From NCBI GenBank assembly GCA_051294375.1, contig CM119271.1, positions 15,754,770 to 15,818,769 of the forward strand: 64,000 nt of DNA. Reading direction: 5' to 3'. The notes below the pieces were generated by a model that was not told where the DNA came from, ran no database searches, and saw only the letters and a list, made by a program, of their open reading frames with translations. Source of the stretch: Paraspadella gotoi (Eukaryota > Chaetognatha). Below, piece after piece: positions 33,452 to 43,890 of this stretch. Each line of letters begins with the position of its first letter. Positions within the stretch are counted from its first letter, which is position 1. The position numbers were made by a program, and so were the translations under genes.

Positions 33452-35404
33452 TTACCGTCGGATATTCTTACGTTTAGCACATTCTTTTTTATGCACCGTC
33501 TTCCAATGCTTTTTCTGACATTCCTCGGAGCAGTAACTCACTATTTTACAACGACCGCAATACATGAACTTATCCTTTTCTGTGTCTTTATTTAAGCAAA
33601 ATCCACACAATTTATGACCCGCTTGACTTTGTTTCCTTCCTTCTTTCGTTAGTCGCAAAAATTGAACATCGAAATGAATTGATTCTTCCTCATCCATCAT
33701 AGAACATAACTTTTGCTGATAAAACGATGGTTCCTCCCCGGTAATATTAATTAGCTCCCGGGGATTCCTAGAAATAACATCGTAATAAGGGGGTGACGAT
33801 ATCTTTTTCCCACTTTCATCGGTGACCTTATTATTATGAAGATTCAAAACGATTTTTTCGTTAGTAAATAAAGATAATAAAGATATTGTGCCTGTATTTG
33901 TCATTTCACAATTAGTGTATTGAGGATTCAAAAATGATATTTCATTGTTTTCCAAAGTACAATCAAACGAATCTCTATGCAACAGAATAACGCCATTCAA
34001 ATTATAAATTTTGTTGTTTTTAAGTATTAACTCGGAGTAACCGTTTTCTTTCTCCCGACTTTCAACACAAAAAGAAAAATCTTTTCCTTCGAGTAATCGT
34101 ATCTTTGAATTCAGAATCTCGACTTTGGATTTGGATATTAAAAATAGATTAGTAGGAATTTTCATGTCGAAGGATGATGACTCCTGATAATTACTAAAAT
34201 TTGAATTAATTGCCTTTAACGTGCTGTTACTTACAAAGATACCATTGGAGGTAATTTTTACGTTTTCTAAATGAGCAACAGATTCTTTTTCTATACACAT
34301 GGCAAATGGATCAGAATTGATGGTGACTTCTTTACAAACTAACTGGGACGTCATTAACGAAAAAACTAAAACCTTCGAGTTGAAGAATGACTTTTCGATG
34401 ACTACCCTCGTTTTTTCACCCGATATAAAAGATTCCATTTTTTCGTTTCCGAGGTAACTTAAAAAAACGAATGAATTATAAAAGAAAATTCTGCTGTTCT
34501 CTATCAAGTTAATCAAGATAGAATTTAAACGTACCAACGCTACTCTCGAAAATCGGAGAAAATATGCCGTGATAGATAATGAGCGTCGAAACAAAAGAAT
34601 TACATCAGTTTTTACTAATGAAAGTGATTTTGAGAAATTCTTTTCCATTTCTTTAAAATCAGGGATTTCGTATGGAAGCCGATTTCCAACAAAGTCGGAA
34701 TTGACATACTTTAAGGAGACGTAACACCCTTCTATATGGTTAGGGAGACCAAAATCATCTTCATATACGCCCGGCTCTATTAATAGAGAAAAAGGCTGAT
34801 TCCATAACATAGCATAAAACAAAGCGTCTGTTATCGTTGTACAGCATCCAGCGCCAGAAGGATTGACGTAAAAGACGTTGGAAGGGAATTTAATTGCATC
34901 AAATCCGGGTTGACGTTTGATAAAGTCTTTGTAATGGCTATGATTAGCGAGTTTGAGAACGAGCCAGAATGCAGGGTCTTTAATTTCATCTATTTTAGAG
35001 TTATTTACATTTGGATAAACGCGATTAATATACTCGTCGAGAGCTTTATGTTCGCCAGTTGGACAGCAAAATTGTAAGTTTAATATTGCCTCGGCCCTTG
35101 CCAAATAAATAAAACCTTTCGTCCACTCTTCGCTCGATTGTACGGCCAACTTGGCCGCCGAGTGACATCTCATCGAAAGACAAATAACGAGACTTTGCTC
35201 TATATTTTTATTAAAGTAAAAAACTTTGCGCAACTCGTTCAACGCCATTTGCGATTCGTTTGTGTAGCACTTGGCCACTTCGACTGGATCGGCGCCTTCA
35301 TCGGCCGCCGCTTTCGCCGCCTCGCGATAAATCTTCATCGCTTCTCCATATTTCTTCTCGTCCAATCGAATCTTTGCTTTTCGTTTCAACTCTAAATAAC
35401 GCAT
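33452..35404 (-). CDS. TPR / beta-helix / MYND-finger protein, intronless
   Basis: Single-exon protein of 650 residues with no family name I recognise. Residues 1-130 are helical and TPR/SNAP-like (KRKAKIRLDEKKYGEAMKIY; VEVAKCYTNESQMALNEL). From about 185 comes VNPSGAGCCTTITDALFYAM and SLLIEPGVYED, the entry pattern of right-handed parallel beta-helix proteins. A long run of short strand-turn repeats follows to about 560 (VTINSDPFA, VKITSNGIF, KAINSNFSN, EILNSKIR, LILKNNKIYNL, CTLENNEIS). The C terminus (about 603-645) is a complete MYND zinc finger: CGFC, CGRC, YCSEEC, HW and HKKEC, then a basic end KRKNIRR. This suggests an adaptor that binds peptides through MYND, possibly nuclear; function is unknown. 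Codon use is more AT-rich than in its neighbours, and the lack of introns is notable. Confidence 0.85.
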   Translation of the reverse strand: MRYLELKRKAKIRLDEKKYGEAMKIYREAAKAAADEGADPVEVAKCYTNESQMALNELRKVFYFNKNIEQSLVICLSMRCHSAAKLAVQSSEEWTKGFIYLARAEAILNLQFCCPTGEHKALDEYINRVYPNVNNSKIDEIKDPAFWLVLKLANHSHYKDFIKRQPGFDAIKFPSNVFYVNPSGAGCCTTITDALFYAMLWNQPFSLLIEPGVYEDDFGLPNHIEGCYVSLKYVNSDFVGNRLPYEIPDFKEMEKNFSKSLSLVKTDVILLFRRSLSITAYFLRFSRVALVRLNSILINLIENSRIFFYNSFVFLSYLGNEKMESFISGEKTRVVIEKSFFNSKVLVFSLMTSQLVCKEVTINSDPFAMCIEKESVAHLENVKITSNGIFVSNSTLKAINSNFSNYQESSSFDMKIPTNLFLISKSKVEILNSKIRLLEGKDFSFCVESREKENGYSELILKNNKIYNLNGVILLHRDSFDCTLENNEISFLNPQYTNCEMTNTGTISLLSLFTNEKIVLNLHNNKVTDESGKKISSPPYYDVISRNPRELINITGEEPSFYQQKLCSMMDEEESIHFDVQFLRLTKEGRKQSQAGHKLCGFCLNKDTEKDKFMYCGRCKIVSYCSEECQKKHWKTVHKKECAKRKNIRR

Positions 35405-35849
35405 CTTGATTCTTGAAGGCGCAGATTTATAGGAAATTCGATACCCAAAAATAAAATGAGCAGTTAAGACTGAACCTAAAAAAAAAAATATTCATTTTGA
35501 AAGAACAATTAGCTATATCATAAAAATACATTTCTTCTATAGGCCCTACATGTGTAACTCGTTTTAAAAACTTTCAAAAAACAACAACAAAATTCAAATA
35601 TATTCAAAATCGAATCTGACCAATAAAAAGTCAGTTAAAAAGAAATTAACGTTCGAGGATGGCAACGATAAAAAAAGAAAGAAGTTCAACGTTAACAAAA
35701 ATAATAAGAAGTATGAAGGAAGCTTTAGGTTTAGCGGTTCTAACATTTAATGATTTATGAAAAGAAAATTCGTCGGAATTTACTCATCAAGAGTCGATTA
35801 TCATCATCATCATCATCATCATCGTCTCTTTAACATATCCATGGCTCCG

Positions 35850-36924
35850 TCATCTCCTCCCCCTCGCCTTCCTGCTGCTAAAATACTTGACCCCTCCCAC
35901 CGTCGACGCCCGGGCGTACTTCAAGAGCAGCGCCCCCACGCCGACTTTGGGCGAGGTCAAGTCAGTCACGTAAGGAGTCACGTCTTCCTCGGTCCATTTT
36001 TCCCTGGCGGCGAAGAGAGCGTCGAACCGGGCCTCCGTCTCCTCGGGCAGACGCTCGCGGGGGAACCAGGCGACGGTGGGGGGGCGGGCGGCGGGCTCGA
36101 CGAGGGCAAGCCCGCGAAGAAGGGAGACGTCGGGCGGAGGGAGGGAGTCGGGCAGACTTGCCCGCCACACGGAGAGAAACTCGTCGAGGTTGAAGCGACC
36201 GGCTTTTTGAAGGAGGACGGAAGCGAAGTCTATCGCCACCTGGAGGAAAGAGACGGAAGAATATATGACAGATTTGTGACAATTTTAATTAATGCTAAAA
36301 TATCACAAAAAACCTTTTTCGGCGAAATGGCAAAGAGGAGGGGATCCTCCGGTTTCTCCGCCGGAAGTTCTTCGCCCACGGACTCCAACACTCCCAGGAT
36401 TACCTGTAATCAACGCGCAACTTGGTTAAAAACAATCGGATTTCAATCAGCCGCTGCCTTCTTTTTACTAATATAAAATTAAACAACAACGCAAATTAAT
36501 TTTCCTCCTTGTCATTTCATTTCATAAACGCGTGATTTATACAATAAAACCTAATTCGATAAAATATCGTTGCAAAGAATTGCGATGATGAAAGTCCTTT
36601 TTTTTATCATCGCCTTTCTCATTGTTTTTTTCAAACCAATAATGATCTTCATATTAAAAATTGTAAAGCGATCGAGTTGCTCTTTTGTTCGATCACCTCC
36701 TCCGGTTCCAACTCCATCAACGTTTCGACGACGCTGGCGACGGGGACGGCGTCTAGGCGCCAACCGTTCTCGTCAACGAGGCCGAGGATCTGAGAGAGGA
36801 CGCCGCTGGCGTAGTCGGGGTCGAGGAGGCGGCGAAACCCGGAAATCTCCAGGGCGTGGAGGCGAGAGAGCTCGGAGCGAATCTCAGCTGGGCTGGCCGG
36901 GACCTGAGAGTGTTATTTTGTTAA

Positions 36925-36963
<39 letters not shown>

Positions 36964-38555
36964 TTGTTATTAAGTTTATTGTATTTTTAAGTTTTTTGCA
37001 TGTATTGCATAATGAAGAAGTTTTAGTCTTCATGCCCCTGAAGACGAACCTTTGAGGTTTCACCCGGCCGAAGAGCCTAACTTGAGTTCGATCGCAAATA
37101 TGAAGAATAAGTTGTAGTACTTCTAATTTGAACTTAAATTTAGCAAGAAAATAACCGTAGAAACTCGTAAAAACAGTTTATTGGCTCAACGATGGTGGAT
37201 GTGAGACAGTGTGAATATACCGCCAGCTTCTTCATGAAATTTTAAACGAAAACTAACTCGCTCACAAAAATGTGACTTTGATCTTTAACCAGCCACAGAA
37301 ATTGAGGGAACATTTAAAAAGAGAGAGAAAGAAAGAGGCGAGGCTTAATATTTTCCTCAAATAATAAACTCAACTTGGAGAGATAGTTGATAAAAAGCTT
37401 GCAGGATTTGGCTCAGTTTTTATCTTGTAAGAGGGTAAAAAAAATCATTATCTGTAAAAAAAACGCACGCTCTCTCCCCTCTCTCTTTCTTTACGGCCAA
37501 ATAATATTTATATTTTCGAATAAAACAGCCAGAAAATTATATCTTTTCCATTATTTAAAATTTTACATAATTGGTGAATCGAATTTCATGAAACTAATTC
37601 ACTAATTGATTATTTCAACATCCTCTTACTCACCATCTCCACTAGCTCCTCCTCCGTGTACTTCCTTCCCTTCCTCACTTCCCCTCTCTCGTCCACCCTG
37701 CCGCTGTAGGGATTCTCCTCCAGCAGCTGCCGCAGCCTCGACAGCCTCGGCCGCTGCGGACGCGCCTCCAAATATTCAGAGAAGACGCCGCGGACGCGAG
37801 GGAAAGTCACGCGTCTGGCGAGAGGCTCGTCCGCTTCTCCTCCGCTTCTCTCGTAGGACTCGAAGTCTTTCGCCACCAAAAGGAGATTGGATGTCTCGGC
37901 GGATCGAAGTTCGTAGGTAGCGGAGTCGGTGACGAGGACGGCGTTCTCATCCGCGCCTCGAAGTAAATACGTAATAAGCTATTAGTATTATAATTTGTTT
38001 ATAGTAGGCTCCCGAGCTCCCCGCTTGCGGTCCATCGAGTTCGACGAAGGGTTATGATAAGTGTTTGGGGACTAAATCTCCGCTAAGTACAACGGGAGTT
38101 CCCAAAAACGGGTCAAAAAGCTTATTTTTGGTGACACAATCGTAGCAAAACGTGACAAGTTCGCTAAAACGGTTAAAAAACGACTGAAATTAAGTCAAGT
38201 TGAAAAAATGAGCGGCTTCCTAAACGAACCAAGATTAAAAAAAGAGAGGGAGAGAGAGAGAAACAAATGACCAAAAGGAGACGAGCAAAAGAGTGGAATT
38301 TCATCTCGACCCACCTTCGGCCTTGATGGTGAGACATCCTCCCGCCCTCAACTCTTTCGTCAATGCTTCGTCCAATTCGAGGAGGCGAATCCCGTCCGTG
38401 TCAAGCGTCTCGTCGAAGAAGAGGCTCCGCGCCGTCGGCGACAAAGACTCCGGCTCCAACTTGGCGTCCGCGAGTTTTCGGTCAACGTCTTCGCGGCCGC
38501 GGAGGATGAGGGCGTCGACGAGGCGGTGGGGAGATGCGTCAGAGTCGGTAGCCAT
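35850..38555 (-). CDS. DSCC1: Sister chromatid cohesion protein DCC1 (DSCC1)
   Basis: Subunit of the CTF18 alternative clamp loader (CTF18-DCC1-CTF8), which loads PCNA and supports cohesion at replication forks in the nucleus. Five exons were traced (about 38316-38555, 37629-37957, 36699-36903, 36313-36401 and 35850-36239), about 415 residues (human 393). The start at 38553-38555 gives MATDSDASPHRLVDALI. Matches to the family include LLELDEALTKEL, the DSATYELRSAETSN segment, LRQLLEENPYSG, KYTEEELVEMV, and the C-terminal winged-helix end RFNLDEFLSVWRASLP, RFDALFAAREKWTEEDVTPY and VGALLLKYARAS. The final YFSSR matches the family end. There are no missing domains. Partners CTF18 and CTF8 are not in the window. 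Confidence 0.94.
36926..36964. repeat. (ATT)n microsatellite in DSCC1 intron 2
   Basis: Pure trinucleotide run of about 12 ATT units in the intron between exons 2 and 3 of DSCC1. Confidence 0.95.
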
Positions 38556-39825
38556 GGCGACGGGACTGTTCTTTAATTAGGTTATGCCTGACAAAAACGA
38601 TGGTAGTAGTAGGAAAAGAAAAAATCGTTTAAAAATGCGGGAGGGGGGGGGGAGGGGGCGGGCGGAAGAGATCAAAACCTCGAGGAGTAAAAAAATGGCG
38701 GGGGAAATAAAAAAGACGGAGGCTTTTTTGAAATTTAAAATTCTCGATCGTTCGCGACGTAAAATCCTTTTATAATTAATTATATTAATAATAATTAATT
38801 TCTTTGGGACCATTCGGCCATTCAATCTCAGACAAATTTACATTTCGTAGAATAAATAAAAAGTGAATTGTTTTTTTTTTTTGTTTCGCCCTTTGAAAGG
38901 ATTTGGCTGTGCATGTAAATAGTTGGTATAATAATCATACTTAACGTATAAATAACTTGTATATATTATTGGCTTACGAAGAAATATTTCAGGATTGGAT
39001 CAATAATCGTCTCGATGCATCGCGGTTCCATGTGGGGGCAAGTTGAAGATTTTGGCAACGGGACCGGAAAAGCAAACGGGAGGGAAAGATTGGATTGGTT
39101 GGAGACGAAAAAGTGCGGCTGGCTTCAACGATCTGGCAACATAACGAGATGCTATTGGATTTGCTTGTGTAACGTACTTTTAGCGTAACAACCGATTGTC
39201 GTGATGCAAGATTTTCTGAGAGAAATGACTAGTGCCAATGGAACCGATTGATATAATGCCGGGAACAGACGGGGGGGCTTCCGCTAACAACGAGGGTTTT
39301 TAACCGCCACTTACAAATCGAGAGTTCGACGTAAAAAATATAAATTTGAACTACTAATTAGTATATAAAGCTTAATTAATATGGGCGATTTGAGCTGGTT
39401 GTCGCGTTTGTTAAATAAATATATTAACTAATGTAAAGAGGAATTAAGTAGAAATTTTACTTCGGAACTATAAACGTTTTCCGTCTCTTATTAATTAAAA
39501 GTATACTAATTATAGTTTAGAGAATTTAAATAAGAAGTACGATACGGTTACTGGGTCAGTACTCGATAGGATAATTGAAATATCAATAATCAATATGGTC
39601 AAAAAACCAAAAGTGGAACCAAAAAAAGGACAACAATTTCGAAAATAAATTAAGAATTACGGGACAATCTCGCACTGTATTTAGCGTAACAAGGAAAAAG
39701 AGATTCAAAAATATGAAAACGCTTAATTTTTTTTAATTTTTTTTTTTTTTCGATCGCACGTCTATCATTCAAATTTCAATGATAGAACTGTCAAGTTAAC
39801 TACGAAAAGACACTTGTTTCTATTT
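38556..39825. other. Intergenic DNA between DSCC1 and the LRPPRC-like gene
   Basis: No gene was recognised. A less AT-rich patch at about 38985-39320 has coding-like composition on the plus strand but is broken by stops in all frames, so it may be a decayed remnant. A homopurine run (GGAGGGGGGG) occurs near 38640. Confidence 0.4.
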
Positions 39826-41792
39826 TTAGCTCAAAAAGATCAGCTCCGACTCCGAGTATCTCGAGGATATGAGATCGATGTTGCTGTTGAGGATGAGAAC
39901 CGCGACTCGCGCGTCAACCTCGAACAAGTGGCTGGAGAAGAGGCGGAGAAACTCCTCCAGCGACGGCGGCGACTCCAGCACCGCGGCGAAGAAAGAGCGG
40001 ACGAGATCGTCGCGGGTCGAAAGGAAGACGGCTGCAGCGGCGGCGTCTTCTGGCCGCAGCTCCGCCTCTTCCTCGACGTAAGCCTTGACGGCGAAATGAC
40101 TAAAAAGAGAAAAGGCCTCCCGTCGATAACCCTCGACCACCAGATGGAAGAGGGCGTTGCGAAGTTGGTGGAGAAAGACGACGGGGGTTCCTCGAGAGAC
40201 GACGATTTGATTCAAGATCACCTTAAAACGGGAAAATAAAAAAAAAACAAATACAATACAAATGTGAGTTAAATAAGGCAAAGGGATCACACACCTTAAG
40301 ATGCTCCCCGTGTCCGCATTTGACGAGAGCTAAAATGGCGCTCAGCAGCGCCTGATTGTCCACGAGCGGCAACGCCTCTTCCGCTTCGAAATTGAACGGC
40401 GCCACGTTCGGCGGCGTCAGAGCCGTCGGCGACGATGCCAAGATAACGCCGCCGTCGTCGACGGCACCGGCGTCACGCTTCTCGGTAACGATTGTCCTCA
40501 GATCGAGAGGATCCCGCGGCGACGCTCGACGAGCCGCTCGAATCGTCATCATCATTCTCAACACATCCCCTCTCTCGGCGAGACCGCAGAGGACGGCCTC
40601 GACAGTGGAGACGGTGACGGGAATCCTCGATTGGCGGAGGAGACCGAGAAGACGGGAGGCCGTCGTCTCGTCGCCCATCTTGAGATGACCGTAGACGAGC
40701 GAGTGGAGGATGTTCTCGCAAAAGAGGATTCCCTTTGATTGCATGTGATTGAGGATCGGGGCAACGGCCTCCACGCGGCCCTCTTGGCAGAAGAGAGCGA
40801 TGAAGAGTTCGAAGGTGACCCGGTTGGGCTGCACGCCGCCTCCGCCGCGGCTGTTCTTCGATCCGTTGCACTCGGACTCCATTTCCAACAAAACCTAAGG
40901 ATAACACAAATATTAGGATCGTGCTTCAAGATTAAAAAAAAAAAAGACAAAAGGAAAGAAAACGTGAAAAGATAAAAGAAAAGGAAAAGAAAGAAAAAGA
41001 AAAAAAGAAATTCATCACCTGAATCGGGGAGAAGCTCTCCTCGCTTTCGATCAAAGCCCTGAGGGCGGCGTTGTAGTGATCCACGGTGTAGACGACGCCC
41101 AACTTGGGAAGAGCCTTCCACACTTCCTCCAAGGCGTCCATCTTGGCTCCCGCTCGGTCCAACGACATTCGAGACCCAAAGAGGCCGATTAGAAATTTGG
41201 CCTGTGCCGAGCCGCATCGGCCGCGTCTCTTGAGGGCCTCGAAAAGGGCGACGACGCGTTTGAGACGCACGAAGCCGCGACGGCTCAGAGCCTCGGCCAA
41301 TTCTGTCGCGAGGTGTTCGGGGGAGAGGACGTTCTCCCGTCGTCCTTCACAAGAGGGGGAGGCATCGTTTTTAGCGGTGTCGGCGGCGGCGCCGGCTGCA
41401 GCGCCGGCCAGTGGTCGGCCGGCGTCTTCCGTAATGGCGTGGCCGATGGCGGCGAGAATGGCTCGTTGCAGCGGCGTCACGGTGGAGTCGTTAATGAAAG
41501 GAGTCGTCGACGTCGTCGTATCGATGGGCGGCGACCGCGGACGACAAGGCTGTTTCCTCACCACCTCCATAAATCCCTTTGCGGCGTCGGGGTGCGGGGT
41601 GGCGGCGGAGTTGGCGTTGGCAGAGTTGGAGGCGGGAAGTTGGCCGAAAACGGCGGCGGAGGGAAGGAAGCGCTGGTCGGCGGCGTTGACGACGGGATGG
41701 CAGCCGCAAAAGATGCGCATGAAAGGCGAAGGCGGAAGAGGAGAAGTCACGGGTTCCGACGCCGCGACCACCGGCGCCTGCGGCTCTGCCAT
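39826..41792 (-). CDS. LRPPRC: LRPPRC-like pentatricopeptide protein, short form
   Basis: Resembles the N-terminal part of LRPPRC, the mitochondrial PPR protein that (with SLIRP) stabilises and polyadenylates mitochondrial mRNAs. Three exons were traced (41021-41792, about 40297-40896 and 39826-40222), about 590 residues. The best match runs through VYTVDHYNAALRALIESEES, FSPIQ, GVQPNRVTFELFIALFCQEG and the following PPR helices (ILFCENILHSLVYGHLKMGD; TVSTVEAVLCGLAERGD), collinear with human LRPPRC near residues 120-270. The first 100 residues are Ala/Ser/Pro-rich and unlike the human start; MRIFCGCHP at about residue 25 may be the true targeting start. The gene stops where human LRPPRC continues for about 900 residues, and no further PPR exon was found in the next 1.2 kb. 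It is either a genuine short form or a truncated paralogue. Confidence 0.75.
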
Positions 41793-43890
41793 GACCGGGG
41801 CTGCGGCGGTGGCGGCGGAAGCGCGCGGATTATTATTTTATCTATTTATTTATCGAAAAAAAAAATTAAAAAATTAATGTTTCGTCATAAATATAAAAAT
41901 ATATATGTACCTATATAGAAAAACCGTTTTTGAGGATTGCAAATTCAAATAAAATGCGCTCGTTCGAAGTTAACCTTTTTTGCTGATTCTACCTACTACA
42001 TTGTGTCAAAAAAAAAAGAAAAAAAAAGAATAACTGTTGAATAGTTTAAACTAACTAAAAACAATGACGCTATTTTTTTTCTAGATATATCTCACTACAC
42101 ATAAAAAATATATAAGTAATAAAAAAGTTGCAAGGGTTAAGCGACGGGCGAATCGTCAAACTACACGCGCGCTCAAAATCTATAATCACCAAGGTTGTCA
42201 TTGCATTTTTTTTTCACTCCCATAAAAGGATTAGGGATTGCGTTAGTCCGATGATTCTGCCCGACGAAGGGTGTCCGACTGTCCGCCCACAAAAATAAAA
42301 TTACGAAATACCTCAAAAATTCAACAATAACATTCCCAAACACCAAACAAAATTTATGCAAAAATGAAGATGAATGAAAAGACAATGAAGGTCGCACATA
42401 GGAAATATTATAGACAATTATACTTTTGATTTAATAAAAATGAAATCTAAAACTAAATAATTGTTAAAATTGTTTTTATTTTTTCAAATTATTAGGGCGT
42501 TAATCGAATTCAATAGTTAAATTATTAATAATAAAAATTGTATTAATGTTATAAAAAAATTGCATTTTGATTGAGCTTTTTGGACTAGACTAGTTCCTAT
42601 ATAAATCTTGTTGAATTGAATATGCTTGTGCTTGATAAGTAAACCCTGCTGTATAGTGTATACTTTCAGTAAGTAATTTTTTAAACGAAGAAAAGTGATA
42701 TTAAGTTTAAGGCACGGAGTTCAATTTTTCAAAGATTTCGTAACAAGGTTAATTACATAATAATTTTTCAGGTGAATACTTGTATTTTTGGGGATTTTTA
42801 GCGATAACCATTGCGTTTGTTGTTCAATAACAATTTTACATTTCGTGTAATATTAATTCCAAGAAGTGAGAAGGATAACTGCCTCTTTTATACCATCCTT
42901 TTTTTTTTAAATAAACGGTCGGTTTACATCAATGCATTGACTTGTAAAAACTTTTTTTAAAAAGGCAAATCTTTTCGACTGTGAAAACTACAATCATAGA
43001 TACGTTACGGTGTTGTAAATGAGTTTTATTTACAGAATTTTTGCATATCAAGAAGCTTGTGTTAATAACAATCGCTTTCAATGACTAAGGCATACCGAAA
43101 GCTCTATTCCCGCTGGCTTAATGAGGTTTCGTCACCATTCTATTTTTGATTTTAATCTCAAGATTAATAATAACATGGGATTGCCTCTTTCAGTACCTCC
43201 AAGTAGATTAGCTTTTTAATCCCGAATAAATAATGAAAGAATCGGGGTCCCTTATCTACGACGAAGGCTTTGATTAAAGTTTGGGTTTAAAAAATAAATT
43301 ATATTTTCTGACACAGAATCAAAAAAAGGCTCGAGAGAGGAAACGCATTTTTTGGACTTTGATTAGAGAAACGAGACTGTCGATGATAAAATCAAAATCA
43401 TTTTACGTCTCCGTCATCACTTTCACCATCGGCTTCAATTCTTTAGTTTCTACTTAGGTTTTTTTCCTCCCGACACTGACAGGCTCAAGCTCTCTCGATC
43501 GCTCGATCTCCGCTAAATTGCACAGAGTAAATTCAAATTCTTTTACCAAAAAAAAAAAACAAAACTTTTTCTCGTTTGAGTATTCGAGATTTTGTTGTTT
43601 CTTAAAATGAGTTTTTTCTTCTTTAATTTTTTAAAAAAAAAGCACAATCGAGGATTAAAAAGCATGAAATTTTTTTTTTTTTTTTTTGACGCAGAAATCA
43701 ACAATAATCAAACGTTTATGACAAATTGGGGTTTTTGTTGTTGTCGTCGTTTTTTATTTGTTTCGATCGGGATTTAATACTTATGATGATAAAAAAAAGC
43801 GAATATATAAAAGCGCAAAAAGCGTTAAGTCTTCTCTCTTCTCTGGCTCTCCAAAAAAAGCGTCTCTTGTTGCTAAGGCCACTGCATGTT
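41793..43890. other. AT-rich intergenic DNA
   Basis: About 2.1 kb between the LRPPRC-like start and the TMEM63 stop. No open frame of interest, RNA gene or transposon end was recognised. Much of it is probably TMEM63 3' untranslated region and the LRPPRC-like promoter. Confidence 0.4.

Noticed and set aside
38985-39320. A plus-strand gene between DSCC1 and the LRPPRC-like gene (EEIFQDWINNRLDASRFHVG).
   Set aside because: The composition is coding-like, but all frames are interrupted after about 25 codons and no splice pattern joins them. At most a decayed remnant.
41104-41918. Long plus-strand frames (257 and 201 residues) opposite the LRPPRC-like gene.
   Set aside because: They are antisense shadows of the GC-rich first exon, Ala/Arg/Gly-rich, with no family match; the minus strand matches LRPPRC.
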